64,000 nt of DNA from Phorcus lineatus (Eukaryota > Mollusca > Gastropoda > Trochida > Trochidae): the NCBI GenBank assembly GCA_921293015.1, contig OV121096.1, forward strand, positions 11,349,000 to 11,412,999, given 5' to 3'. The notes beneath the pieces were generated by a model. The model worked only from the letters and a program-made list of their open reading frames with translations. It was not told the DNA's origin and did no database searches. Of this stretch, positions 12,380-24,669 are shown one piece after another (the first letter of the stretch is position 1; each line of letters starts with the position of its first letter). Both the position numbers and the translations under genes were made by a program.

Positions 12380-14069
12380 TTAGTATTCTCTATAGATTCA
12401 TTTAACTAAAAATGTGTTACTGACACCCGATAGCTTCAAAAGTTTGAAAAACATTCACATCACGATCCATTGTAAATCAAAACCATACCCCACAGCAGAA
12501 AAATTTAAAGGCATGTTTGTGTTTAATATACAAATAAATTTATGTCCCTGAAAAGCTCGCATTTCACCCGTGAGCGATAACCACCTCTTTTAGATTTGAT
12601 TGCATTTGGGCGATGTTTGAGCTTGAATTGATTTTTTTCAGGGGCCTGTCGAACTCGTTGTGTAGAAAATTTCATATTTACACCTTTTTATGGTTGAGTA
12701 TCCAGAAAATGTATGTGCTCATAAGAACTTGGTGTGTTCTTTTTACTCTTAACATCTCTAAAGTACTTTGTGCTGAATTACCAGGCTAAACAAATTTACT
12801 CGCCATATTTTCATTGCTGTAATGTATTAAGAAGAATCCGTGTAATGGTGTACAGTGATGGATGAAGGAATTGGAAAAGGAGGGGGTGGGAGATGTCAGG
12901 TTGTCACCAATAGAAAAAGGGTGAAGGGGTTTTTCATCCTTTCCAGCGATTTCAGAAAATTAATTTCTGACCAATTACAATATCTCCTATCGAACCAAAC
13001 AACCCCGAACTACCACGCCAAATACATGTAGGCTTTCACATGAAAATTCGGTTTAAGGGGTTTGCTACATCCGAAAATTAATGTAGTAAATACCTTGACT
13101 TGAGACAATTTGACTGATGTTTCATGAGATATAAGGTGGATTGGAACACGAATGCAAATGAAAATATATCAAAGCTTTAATCTTACAAATGGCAAACTAT
13201 AAAGTGTGACACCAAATGCAAAGCACTGATAATAAAGTTTGAGATGTACATGATCGAAAAGTTACTTACAATGAAATTTAAATTTTATTAATTCTCGTTA
13301 AATTACAAACTATTAAAACTAAGTTCTTCAGCTTGCCTTCCTCGACTTTTGAAATACAGTTATACTTGATCAAACCTGAATACAAAGAAAACGAGCCAAA
13401 AATACTTACTAAAAAGTTTTAACAGACACGCAGTATACTTTAAAACGTTTATGGTAAATTAACATTCCAGGTTCATTGAAACAATATTTTAGATTTACAA
13501 CAAAAATGCTATACATTTCAGGACAATTGTCAAAAATTGCGTTACCATCTTTCTTGATGGATAAGATGAAATCAAAATTAAATGGCACAGCTTGAGGTAC
13601 ATACAAAATCTTAAGGAGCAGAAGACGTTTACCTGTGAGAAAAAGGTGAATGTTTTTTTATTTGAGTTCATTATTTGGATTACAAGAACAGCCATGATAT
13701 GGTCACATTCAGATCCTCGTAATCTAAACATCAGCCATTAAGTAGCCAAATCACGATGATGAAAATCACACTCATATTGAATTCACCCTATTCAAATTTA
13801 GCTAGAATAGAATAGAACACAATTGAACCCAAAACACAAAATATTGATCAGTAGCAGTTACAATGAAGTATACCATAAGACCAAGCCTAAGGTCAAAATG
13901 GCTGCTGAACAAAAGTTCGTTTGAACACTTATACCTATGCTCTGATTATAAGAGAAATGAGAAATAAAACAACGTGTTATCAACACACAAATTACTGTTT
14001 CACTTTCCCCGATATGATATGAGAAATATGCTCGTAGGAATAAATTCATTGTGAGTACGTCGAGCAACG
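12380..14069. other. Region without a supported gene
   Basis: AT-rich sequence with several short open frames on the minus strand that lack splice sites, domains or codon bias. The right part probably includes the 3' UTR of the secreted-protein gene that ends at 14152. Confidence 0.4.
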
Positions 14070-14151
14070 CTATTCCCGAAACATGTTCTTGATGAAGGTA
14101 TAGCAAAGGGAGATAACCAGAAGAGCCCACGAGATTCTGACCACGTTGGCA

Positions 14152-17100
14152 TCACATGCAGCAGGAACGTGGTAATCCGGCAAGAACTTCAGATGTTCGA
14201 CCACCGCAAACAGAGAGACCACTTTTGTAGCAGTTTTCAAGTGATGGATAGATTCTGAAAGCAGAATACATGTTTGTTCAAACTTTCCAAGATTGTTTGC
14301 ATTGTTTGCAAAACGTTTTAGTACAGATGTTTTGAATATATGCTCATAGTATATCTACATTGTTAACGGTGATTTCCAAATGAAATTTATAAAAGATAAA
14401 CTCGTTGTTAATATCATAATCCTCTGAACGAAATGGTATTAACACCTTTTGAATTGTTATAAGTATAAGTATTCCTAAAACGGATATACATCTGATGTAA
14501 CCATTTTGTAACTGATGTTACTTTTTTGTTACATGGGCATGTTACTTATGTAAAAGACATTGAGCTGATGTCAAAATTGAGTCAATTAAAATCAAATTGA
14601 TGTAAGAAATATTGCACATACACATTTAGCGGATTATGTATTCTGCACATGAAGCTCATACCCGATGCTCTAGCAGATTACAATTACTATTTAGTAACTG
14701 ATGCATCTTATTCAAACCTACTGATGCAGTTAATATATCCATTTTATTAAAATTAAATGCAGAACGACATTGACATGCAGCTAATGTTACAAAAATAATA
14801 CTTGTATGTACATGTAGCTGATGTAACCATCCTATTACATCCTTTTAAACAAGACAACATGTCACGTACATCTAGCTGATGTAACCATCATTATTGCATC
14901 AACGTTATTCTGATATTACAATAACATTACCTTGCATGTGCATGTTAATGGTGTAACCATCATATTACATGCACATGCAACTAACTTTGCAATAAGATAA
15001 CCTTTAATGAGCATGTAGCTGATGTAACCATCATATTACATCCATGCACATCTGCATCTGTTTTACCTGCAAGCAAAGCTGACGTATTCATCGACAGTCG
15101 TCAAATTGCCTGTCTGCGTAGCTGACAAGACGGTTGAAAAACAATCGGTTACTTTGTGCAAGTTGTTACCAGTACAAGGCAAGTCAATATCTGAAATGAA
15201 CATTCAAAGGCATAGTTTAGATGTGAACAAGTTATTGCTCTGACATCTCTATATAGGTGTTAAAACAAGCAATAAGAAATGTGTTTTTCATTCGATTTTA
15301 CGTGGAAAATGATTATGCTTTAACGTAATCATTGTTTGGTGGGGATTGTGAAGTTTAATGGAAGTAAAAATACAAATTATGAAAATTTTCAGGCAAAAAT
15401 TTCAAATTTTCATCCAAATAATTGCGAAATTAAATCGAAAAACAGCTTTATGTATATGTAGAAGCCAAAATAACTTGTACCAATGACATGAACACCTGCC
15501 ATGTTGTAGTTTCTCATCCGATAATACCGGTACCTTTTTATGGAAACTTTATAATTAAAATGGCTGCAATTCACTACAAGGGCATTTTACATCTCTCATT
15601 TGATGATCTTGTATTACATATTGAAAAAATCTTAAGAGTGTCACCATAATTAACGATCATAATGTATAAACGTTGAATTAATTATTGCTCATCATTAACA
15701 ATTTGCCAATGATAATTGACAAGTTAAGAGAAGTTCATATATAGCTTAGGTCACAGTTTTTGTTATCCTACCTTCAGCATTGTCGCAGAGATAGGAGAGG
15801 GAGTTAATGACTTTGTCAGTGCTGGGCAAGGCCTTGGTCCAATCGGAGGGAATACACGTAAGAAACTTGGTGTAAAAACACCGGTAGAAATTCTCCAATT
15901 GTGCCTTGTAACTGTAAAAGATTAGAGATACTGTTTAAGTCGGAATAATTAAAGTGTATATGCTAAAGAAACTCAAATTACCTTTCCTACGAATGGAGAA
16001 AATAGAAATTAAAAGATAATGATAACCAACTTGAAGTCATGACTACCCAGTCTGGAAGTGAAGATGACTGTTACACAGGTTAATGATAACCCACTTGAAG
16101 TATGAGTCATGACTACCTAGTTTGGAAGAGGAGTGGCAGTTACAAAGGTAAGATTATTACCCACTTGAAGTATGACTCATGACTGCCTAGTTTGAAGTGA
16201 AGATGACAGTTAAACAGGTTAATGTTTGCCCACTTGAAGTATGAGTCATGACTACCTAGTCTGGAAGTGAAGATGACAGTTACACAGGTTAATGATTACC
16301 CTGTGTCTTTACTCACGTGCACACGGCATTAAGTACAGTCGTCGGACTTTGGAAGCCCAGTACCGATGAAGCTGTTGAAAAGTAACGGTTCAGTTCAGCA
16401 TTGTCGCTGATAGAATCAGCCACACACTCGTTGATGTCATCTAGGATGTTGGGACACAATCCATCGAGTTGGCATCGGCAGGTCGAAAAAACTAATGAAT
16501 AACATTATGAATAAACTTTTTATCACATTATTTGCAAAAATATATTCTCAACCATTAAGCTAAAATCATACCATAATTTAAAGCCTTAAGTTGACAAAAC
16601 ATGTTATTTAGGAGATGAAAGAAACTTACAAACTTATATAAAGTATATATGTTTCATATAATCAAAGGGACAATACATATACTAGAACTATAGTGGTATA
16701 TCTATAGTGGTATATGTGTTTAGAATTAGATAGACAACGTCGTTAGAAAACAGAAGCTAAATTAAAATCTTGGGTTTTATTCATCATTCCATCAATGTGA
16801 CCAAAAAACATAAAAAAAATTGCAAGAAGGTACCAAAAACATATCCTTTATTCTAACCAGTTAGAGCTCACTACATCAAACTGCGCTTGCGATGTGTCAG
16901 AGTCAAAGACAACCGAATCAGGTACATATTTGAGCTAATGAAAGGGAAAACAAGAGCTGCAACCATTTTTGACGCTTTGACAGTTTGACTCTTTGCAAAT
17001 AAACTCAGATATTATTCACATGTTTACTCTCAAACAATTTGGAAAGAAAAAAGTATCAATCAAAGTTGTAATTGATAGGGACAACAGCACGTTCGCTCTC

Positions 17101-18354
17101 GGCTTAGGTTGTAGGTGAAGGTCACTTGTGACATAACTTACAGGGAGAGTCACATGACCGCGATGAGGTTTATTATTTACAAACCTTTTTAGTTTGGGTC
17201 ATCCATTGAAAACGGAGCTATTCGCGAAAACGAAACCCAAGCCACAACGAAATAAAATTCAAATTAGGAAGAAATGTCTTGTAACTGATAATGTCAATAG
17301 TCAACTGTGTGTTATGATTTGACTATTCATGACACTTTAAGATATGCTCATATTATAGTGTATAAGCGATTGATTGAGAATAAAAAGATTTGATTTTTTT
17401 TAAACAAAGGTTTTTGTACTCTACCAGGTGCTTTCCTTTCCACACCCTAGTGTACGTTCGAATCTCGCTTAAGTTAATACTTAAAACTTTTATTCCTCGG
17501 AACACGGTAGATTTGTCTTAGGGGATTGCTTAGTGTTATAGCCACATGAGAGCAAAACATTTATATCATCTATATATCTTTATATTGATACAAGTTAAAC
17601 AGGCTCACAAACCAAAATGTTTTATCAATGCAACTAACATGCTCCTAGTTAGGTTTTCCTTGTAAAAATTTCTTGTCCTTTAAAATGAAAAAGGGCATCA
17701 TGGACTTTAACCGGACACAATTAATGTACAGCAATGCTTACTAGTTTACTATCTGTTACTAGAGTTTAATGAATGAAATATGTTCTTTAAAGTTCAAAGT
17801 TTAAAGTAAATTTCATTGTCCAGATGTATTTCGCTAAAAAGATCTTTCCTGGCCTCATATTATTTCTTCAAAGAAAATTTTAAAAGAAATTGATGATGTC
17901 ACCATTTTGTGGAAATATCAACCGATACGCATTCAAATGTAAAATATCATTTTCCACAATAACCATTATGTTACCCTACCCTTTAGTTCATTGTGTCTTG
18001 GAAAAAACATACATATACAGAAACCTTAGGGTTCAACGTGCTTTAGATGCTCTTCAACATTTAATAGATGAGTTTTCGTTAAGCGCTAAACTAGGCATAA
18101 ACCACCCTTTGTGAAATTATTGCATATGGTTGGATGAGTCATGTAGATCAATTATTCATTGACTTTTCGAGATGTCGGTCGCCTAGTGTGTTGACATTTG
18201 GGAGATGTGGGTCGTTCTATGCTTTGCTTGTTAGCGTCTATGGTGTAATATTCATTTGGTGTGTGTGAAACACGATAAATAACTTAAACACTAATAAAGA
18301 TATATCAATATAAGAATACATACCTGCAACGAGCACTAAGGACTTGAGAAGCAT
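14152..18354 (-). CDS. Small secreted cysteine-rich protein gene, five exons (family uncertain)
   Basis: Exons on the minus strand are 18324-18354, 16317-16491, 15772-15911, 15067-15190 and 14152-14254. All junctions are GT-AG and all phases agree, giving 190 residues. Exon 1 and the first bases of exon 2 encode a signal peptide (MLLKSLVLVAVFSTCRC). Exons 2+3 and 4+5 look like two diverged copies of one module with cysteine spacing about C-x9/10-C-x24/32-C-x8/11-C-x7-C; VCTYKAQLENFYRC in the first lines up with ACRIYPSLENCYKS in the second. The pattern recalls DUF19/T20D4.11-like secreted proteins, but that is only a resemblance. The frame closes at TGA 14152-14154. Another frame of the same exon runs to 14070 and ends in a hydrophobic tail, so the true 3' end is uncertain. 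Function is unknown; secretion is inferred. Confidence 0.68.
14500..15060. repeat. Diverged tandem repeat in the last intron
   Basis: The intron between exons 4 and 5 of the secreted gene is packed with variants of 'gcacatgtagctgatgtaac' followed by 'catcatattacat', at irregular spacing of roughly 35-80 bp. It is non-coding. Confidence 0.6.
16021..16300. repeat. Four tandem copies of a 64-70 bp unit
   Basis: Units begin at about 16021, 16085, 16155 and 16224. Each contains cacttgaagtatgagtcatg and a 'gaagatgacagttacacagg' segment, with small length changes. The array lies in the intron between exons 2 and 3 of the secreted gene, right beside the exon 2 donor. Confidence 0.7.
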
Positions 18355-18410
18355 CGTGATAATAACACAGCTGATGACATGCAATCAGCTAGTTTGCAGC
18401 CTCGATTTGA

Positions 18411-18418
18411 ATTATATG
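18411..18418 (-). promoter_or_regulatory. TATA-like box of the five-exon secreted gene
   Basis: CATATAAT on the minus strand is followed by TCAAATCGAGGCTGC, a block repeated upstream of most first-exon copies. It lies about 57 bp before the ATG, which leaves room for a 5' UTR of about 30 nt. Confidence 0.5.
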
Positions 18419-19105
18419 ATTTAGCGTCTTCCTAGAATTACAGCTTACCGGTTGAATGAGTATTTGGGGTAATAGCCTAACCCAAAGTCGAATATGTGCA
18501 CATTATTATTTGCTTTTGAGTAGCGGGTAATAAAATGATTCGAGTTCAAATATTGTTATAATAAGAACAGAACTTAGTAACCACACCCAAAATTGATATG
18601 AATTCATAACATTTCATTTGTTTGCTCATTGAACTTCGAACCATCTAACATCACGTGTATGTTCCTGCTCAAAGATGTCGCTTGCTTTTTTTTCTAACAC
18701 AATATTACACGGAATTGCGATGAATTATTTTCTAAAATTAAGTTATCCTACCCTTTATCAAATATGTCTTGTAAAATGGAAACATCTCTATTTACACAAA
18801 ACAACAGGGACATGATCTTCAGAAGGGTTCAGAAATACTTAACGTCATTTGGATGCTTTCAAAACTTTACCCTTAAATTGATAAATGAATTTTTGTCTAG
18901 CTCCAAACGAAGCACAAACCTGCGTTTGTGCAAATACTGCATATTGTTTGATGAGTCATCTAGATCAATTATTCATTGACTTTTCGAGATGTCGGTCGTT
19001 GTATGTATGCCTAGTGTGTTGACGTTTTTCTGGTGTAATATTCTTTTGGAGTGAGTGAAACACGAATAAAAACTCCACAATATATATCAATAGAAAACCA
19101 CATAC

Positions 19106-19139
19106 CTGCAACAAGCACAAAGAACTTAAAGGGAAGCAT
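19106..19139 (-). CDS. Signal-peptide first-exon copy 3
   Basis: ATG followed by MLPFKFFVLVA and a phase-1 donor G|GTATGTGG. The frame is compatible with exon 2 at 16491, where splicing would give VFSTCRC. Copy 2, the nearest one, is exon 1 of the gene ending at 18354. A TATA-like CATATACA at 19198-19205 and the AAATCGAGGCTG block stand upstream. Nothing in it looks broken. Whether it splices to the shared exons is unproven. Confidence 0.6.
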
Positions 19140-19197
19140 CGTGGTGATTGAATAGCTGGTGACGTGCAATGAGCTAGTCGGCAGCCTCGATTTGAAC

Positions 19198-19205
19198 TGT
19201 ATATG
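19198..19205 (-). promoter_or_regulatory. TATA-like box upstream of exon copy 3
   Basis: CATATACA on the minus strand, about 60 bp before the ATG, followed by the conserved TCAAATCGAGGCTGCC block. Confidence 0.45.
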
Positions 19206-20182
19206 ATTTAGCGTAAAAGAAAAAAACAGTGTCCAAACAAAAGCACTTGCGTTTTCCTAGAATTACTCCACACTGGGGGACTAAGTTAAATTGAGTAATC
19301 ACCTAACCCAAAGTCAACTTTGTGCACTTTTTAAATTTTTCATTTGAGTGGCGCATAGCAGGTCATAACATGATTCGCTAAATGTTTTTTTTCTTCAAAT
19401 ATTGTCATTATATGAGCAGAACTTAATAACTAACGCAAACATTCAATATTTGTTCATAATATTTTATTCGTCTTTGATCCATGCTGACATACTTAGTTTG
19501 CTTATTGAATTTCGAACCATCTATCATCGCGTGTATCTTCCTGCTCAAAGATATGACAATTACATGTTACATGTTACATTACAATATAGAGGATGAGTAA
19601 GGGTAATTAAGTGGTCAGTGAGTCTGCACTGCCTAGTTAGTGTCAACCTATGATCTGCAAAATCTGTATGCGGAATCTACGAGCGGTATTAAACCCCCTC
19701 CAAATAGTGTTTCCTATATGCTTCTCATGATATCTCTCCTAAGATTTGTGTTATATTGTTCGATGTCGCTGGTCTGTCATGTAAACACAATATAGCACGG
19801 ATGTGATGAATCATTTTCTGAAATTAAGTTACCCTAACCTTTTATCTAATGTAACTTGTAAAATGTCATGATCACTATTTTCACAAAATAACAGATATAG
19901 GATCTTCAGGCTTCAGGCTTCATGAGTAATTGTGTTCATTGAAATGCTTTTCAAAATTTATCTCAGATTGATAAATGTTTTTTCGGATAAGCTCCCAACG
20001 AAGCACATACCCGCGTTTGTGGAATTATCGCATAATATTATTTGCGTTATCTAGAACAATTGTTCTCTTGACATTGGGAGATGATCTATGCCTTGTGTGT
20101 TAGCGTCTTCTTGTATAATATTGATTTTGCTTGAGTAAACGCGAATATAGATAAAACGAAATATCAATATAAGACTACCTAA

Positions 20183-20213
20183 CTGCAACAAGCACCAAGA
20201 ACTTGAGAAGCAT
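20183..20213 (-). pseudogene. Signal-peptide first-exon copy 4, altered donor
   Basis: ATG followed by MLLKFLVLVA. The bases after GCAG are TTAGGT, so the family's phase-1 donor is lost; a GT one base earlier would change the phase. The upstream CATATACG at 20265-20272 and AAATCAAGGCTG remain. It is probably decaying, or uses another donor. Confidence 0.5.
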
Positions 20214-21029
20214 GGTGATAACTGATAACCTGTAATGATCTAGTCGGACAGCCTTGATTTGAAACGTATATGAATGTCTATGATGGGGAATACGTTCAAT
20301 ACTCTCCGCGACAACGACGCGTCTTTCTTTAAATTACACCACCCGGGTAGACTGGACTCAATTGAGTCATAAAATGTTGACTATTTACACCTTTTTTATT
20401 TGCTTTTGAGTTGTTCAGCGCGGGTCGTTAATTGATTTGTCCAAATAATGTTTCCAATAACGTAATTATATGAGCGAAATTCACGCTGCAGTGACTATAC
20501 GAGAAATATAATATATTTTATGTAACATTTTATTTTCATTTATAAGTAAACCTGTGTGTGCTCATTAATTTCTAATCAGCACATGACAACCATGTTCCTG
20601 TTACAAAATATGACTAACACATGTTTTCAGTTAAAAATATAGAGGCTGAGTTAGGCTAGTGAGACTGCAGTGTGTATAATCATATACCCCCTATATGCAC
20701 GAGTAATTCTATTTAACAGAAATTGTGTTACTCACATCCAATAACATTTAAAACCTATAACTTTTACATAAACACTTACAAAGCATGTTTTAAAGTATGA
20801 AAAATAGATATAAAGACAAAGAGTAATAGTTAGATTGCAAACGCGTAACATTCAATACATCTGCAAAGTATATGTCATACTGTGGTGGCAGAGAAAAAAT
20901 TAACATGCATTGACTTCGGAATTAATTGCTTAACTTCTTCCATTACATCGTTTAACAATTAATTCACAGAATTCATAATTAACAGACATGTATTAATTCT
21001 TTCTGGGAGAGCTATACAGGAAATCCCAG

Positions 21030-21410
21030 CCTGTAAACCTGACCCGTACCTGGTCTACATTTCTAGCATAATTTTGGCAGATTCAGACCTGGTTTAGTGC
21101 AAAAACTGCTTCGATAATACCAACTTGATTTACAAATCCATCGTCAGAACTGGTTTAAACCCGGGATCTCGGCAAAGTTCGTAACCGTGATCGGGAATAC
21201 CCGGGGACGGACGGAAAACGTGAGACTAAGTTAAACCTTCTTTCGTAATATGAAATATTAACGTCTCGGTCTATCTTCTTTGGTTTAGACCTGGTCTAAT
21301 CCTAAACCACCTTTCATCATACCAGTTCAGGTTTAAACCAACGCTTAGACCGGGATTCCCGTTAAACCTGGTCTAAACCCACTTCCGTAATACCGACCAA
21401 TGACTTCCAA
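21030..21410. repeat. Repeat with multiple inverted 'gtttaaacctggtctaaacc' motifs
   Basis: Many forward and reverse copies of GGTTTAGACC and AAACCTGG type words occur at 21030-21120, 21150-21180 and 21280-21385, with CCCGGG boxes near the centre. This is typical of a small MITE-like insertion; the ends are not sharply visible. Confidence 0.45.
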
Positions 21411-21539
21411 GAGTTCCCAATTCTCACTCCTTCGTAGCCCATGTTCAAAAAGCCTTTTTATTCTTTCTTTATTTCTACGTACAAATGGATGCCGATTACA
21501 CTTTGATTTATTGTATTGTATGTCAGTGCATTACTACAA

Positions 21540-21745
21540 GAAGTGAAAAAAGTATACGTATTTGTTATTAGGTAATAGTTTCACGTTATTAGACAATTAT
21601 ATAATAATAATTATATAATAGCTTCATATAACTACATGATAGTTTCATCTAAATATATGATAGCTTCATATAATTAGACTTTAGTTTCATCTAGTACAAC
21701 AATGTTTTTATACATAAAATTATCTGAATTCAACATCTAATTAGA
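21540..21745. repeat. AT-rich 'gatagtttcatataa' simple repeat
   Basis: Loose tandem repeats of 'atgatagcttcatataatta' type words, about 25-30 bp apart. Non-coding. Confidence 0.5.
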
Positions 21746-21884
21746 TGATTCTTTTATCTTATCTTATAACTTTAATTTCAACACTCATTGAAAATTCCCT
21801 GGTTGCCGATGATTACGGATTATATCAGATTTATTCATAGGCTAGATATGCTAAGCCTAGATTGTTTCGACTCATGACTTTCTA

Positions 21885-22255
21885 CCTGTAGATCATTTCG
21901 CCAATGAACAGATTAGCATAATAATTCTTCGACTTCAACAACTCACGGAGTCTCTGTAGACATGCCATGTTTCCTTAAAAAATTCTTCACTTTTATAAAA
22001 TGTGTAGTTACACTGCTCGCAAGAAGGCTCATCCAACCACGAAAGATCAATTTTTTGTAATATTGATGCCATACAGCGGTGTCGTTTACTCTCATGTAAT
22101 AAAATCATTGTACATATTTCTACAATCCTGTCCAAAAGTAAGTTGACAACGTCTTCAAAATAACGCTGAAGAAAAACTAAGACATACAGTATAACATGAA
22201 CTGTTTATTTCTCATGTAAAATCATTTCTCTACAAACTTTGGCAATTTCATTACA
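21885..22255 (-). repeat. Dispersed repeat copy A with a short open frame
   Basis: About 90% alike by eye to 37690-38085, in the same orientation. On the minus strand the segment 21935-22135 stays open and reads KRHRCMASILQKIDLSWL then DEPSCEQC, a charged, cysteine-bearing stretch. In the other copy this frame is interrupted. It could be a piece of a transposon protein or of an old duplicated exon; no family was recognised. Confidence 0.5.
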
Positions 22256-22485
22256 ATGGACTGTAACAAAAAATATTGTTATGCGGAAAAGTCACATGGG
22301 TTAAAAAATAGAAGTGTTTTCAGAAGTTGGAACAACAGAACAACAACAAAACATCTTTCACACAACATTAAGCTGGTTCCTGCGTTAAAACACGTGTGTC
22401 TGGGCACGACGACACATCGATATTCCTGAAAATGAACTGGTGCCAACTGTCGTTGTTTGTCTCCCAAGCTGGTCCCATAATTGTA

Positions 22486-23257
22486 CATCCTGTCTCAGGG
22501 TAAGACGTATAGCTGACGCTCCACTCTTCTTACCCTGGGTGTAAACCCCAGCAAAAGCTTCGCACCGTAACCCATGATTCAGCCAATCAAATACTTTTAT
22601 CGCGATGGTGTGCGATTAAATTTCAGCCAACCAAAGAGAGCCTCTCGAACAGGAGTTGGCTTTCGCCCTTACGTGAGTGAGTGAGTGAGTTTGGGTTTAA
22701 CGTGCTTTGAACAATATTTCAGTTATAAAGCACGTGTTCGCTCTTACGCCAAATGGAATAGAAAGGTTATTACAAAAAAAATCATACATCCAGTTCTAAG
22801 AGATCGGTTTGATTTTCCACCACACAGCTCAATACCTTATCGTGGTCCAGAGACCCCTAGAGCTATGCCACCCGGAGCTTACATGCTCCTAGCAGGGGCA
22901 CCCAAGCTAAATAGGTCGTCGGGTAGAAGTCAGACCAAATTTAAGTCTTTGCATGTATATTTCTCACAATGCCTTTCTTTCCGTCTTTTCCCTCGTCCAT
23001 GCGATCCTCTATTGGATGCATGGCATCCACGTGTTTAATAACTGAATTATTCTTCAAAACACGTTAAACCCAAACTCACTCACTCACTCGGTTTGAATTT
23101 GAAGGGATGGCCGACTCGCCTTTCAAGCGCAGTCATTGGTTGATTATTTTTAGAAAGTTTGTTGGGAATAGGACACGGTGCGAAGTTTTTGCTGGGGTTT
23201 ACACCCAGAGTAAGAAGAGTGGAGCGTCAGCTATACGTCTTACCCTGAGACAGGATG
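22486..23257. mobile_element. Foldback element, long terminal inverted repeats
   Basis: The left arm starts CATCCTGTCTCAGGG (22486) and the right arm ends CCCTGAGACAGGATG (23257). The arms pair through CGCTCCACTCTTCTTACCC and TTTACACCCAGAGTAAG for about 90 bp with few mismatches. Further in, a second inverted pair, GAGTGAGTGAGTTTGGGTTT (about 22679) and AAACCCAAACTCACTCACTC (about 23067), is nested. The frame at 22685-23038 is not a recognisable protein. Confidence 0.7.
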
Positions 23258-24039
23258 GCGGGATTCGAGCCACGACTAAAGTGAGGTTTTTCAACTGATG
23301 GCACTGTTGTTGCTGGTACTAAGAAGGTTAGGTATAGTTTGAAAGATTAAATAATCGAATGAAGAGCTCGCCCATATTAGCAAAGGGTCGGTGTAACGAA
23401 ATACGTACTCAGACGAGATCCGTTCATCCGGCAGAAAGATAAAACAATATAATAAGCAAGCCAAAAAAAGTAAGAGAGAAGTATTGAGTGAATAATATGG
23501 TTAATCTGCACACTAAAACAAGACAATGAAAAGATACAACTGGCTTCCATCAAACAAATCATCACGGGTTAGCGTGATTACAGTAGTCCACTACCCGTGA
23601 CTAACAATTGACGAACACTTTTACTATCCCTCTAGCTTAAAGCCATCCCACAAATTCACTAAATAGGGATGAATAAAAAAAACAAGAACACGGTACCTTA
23701 CCTAATGCCTGATTACTACATGAGTGACTTAAAAGAACTGACCACAAACTCCAAAACGGTAGAGAGAAACAAAGGAATATCAACGTCATCAAATCAAATT
23801 TAGTTTCCCCAGGGTCGTGCTCAAGCCGTGTCCCGCAGATCTGCCAAGTGTAACGTCCTGAGGCTCGTTCTGTCCTGACGCCGTGAGACACAAAGACACA
23901 TATCAAACAGAAAAAATGCCTTTTTCGAACCTCCTGACCTGCCTTTTACCAAATTTGAACTCACTTTATGAAACAGAAAACGTGAATTCAGCAACAAAAG
24001 TATAATTTTAAAACAAACGATGCTTCATAGATGCAGCAC

Positions 24040-24590
24040 TCGATATTACTCAAAATTTCCGATCAATGCGATTATGTTGTAAAGTACAGTCACAAGAAGT
24101 ATGTAGAAAAAGAAAAACCTAGCAAGAAATAAAGAAGCACTATGAATTTGAGAAGCATCCCGATACATTGCTCGCTGAGAAAGTTCAGAGCGAGTTGGAA
24201 TAGCCTTGATTTCACTTGTAGATGCTGTACCGTTTCCAGGAAAAAACGGTCAATATTTTCCAGGTCGATACGCGTGGTTTCGGGGAATTACACAACCATA
24301 GAAGATTAGTCATACGAAGAAGACGAATCTTTTGACCTATGAATAGCACCCTAAAGCCTAATTAATGATAGTAGAAAACGAAAGTGTTATTTACTGATTA
24401 GATCTATTGTACCCGAAAAATGTAAATGTCCTGTACTTTGTAAAGCCTTCGAACATGAAATGGCCGGTTGTAAAATTTCCACTGGAAACACTGGTATACA
24501 GACCCTATTTATGTCAAAACCCCAGTGCAGTGCACAACCCCAATATAAATACTAGGACTTCAGTACACAGGTCTTCCAGACTTCCTCTTT
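24040..24590 (-). repeat. Paralogous promoter/first-exon block A
   Basis: Matches 25.50-26.13 kb in the same order: 'tgcgattatgttgtaaagta', the signal-peptide exon, 'gatttcacttgtagatgctg', 'gaagaagacgaatcttttga' and the 'gtgcagtgcacaacccc' segment. It is a second diverged subfamily of the first-exon unit. Confidence 0.55.
24119..24158 (-). pseudogene. Signal-peptide first-exon copy 5, weak donor
   Basis: ATG followed by MLLKFIVLLYFLLG, longer than other copies by three codons. The only phase-1 junction is CTAG|GTTTTTC, a poor donor, and the TATA block has decayed to CATCTACA. Probably non-functional. Confidence 0.45.
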
Positions 24591-24669
24591 GACCTTCACA
24601 CAGTGTTTCACCTTTACATGCTTTTTTATCTAAGCGGTAAACAGTAAGTTGTGTATGAGACCAAACCTC

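Larger units (their letters stand above)
17930..20700 (-). repeat. Three tandem units carrying promoter and signal-peptide exon
   Basis: Units at about 17.93-18.73, 18.74-19.81 and 19.82-20.70 kb share landmarks in the same order: 'aagttaccctaccctttat', 'gcgtttgtg' next to 'gcata', the signal-peptide exon, the TATA block, and 'cgaaccatctaacatcacgt' with 'gttcctgctcaaagat'. A fourth, more distant copy sits at 9.60-10.34 kb. The unit carries only the promoter and first exon; exons 2-5 are not duplicated with it. Confidence 0.65.

Noticed and set aside
13409-13731. Minus-strand open frames downstream of the secreted gene
   Set aside because: No acceptor joins them in phase to the exon ending at 14152, and they have no recognisable motif.
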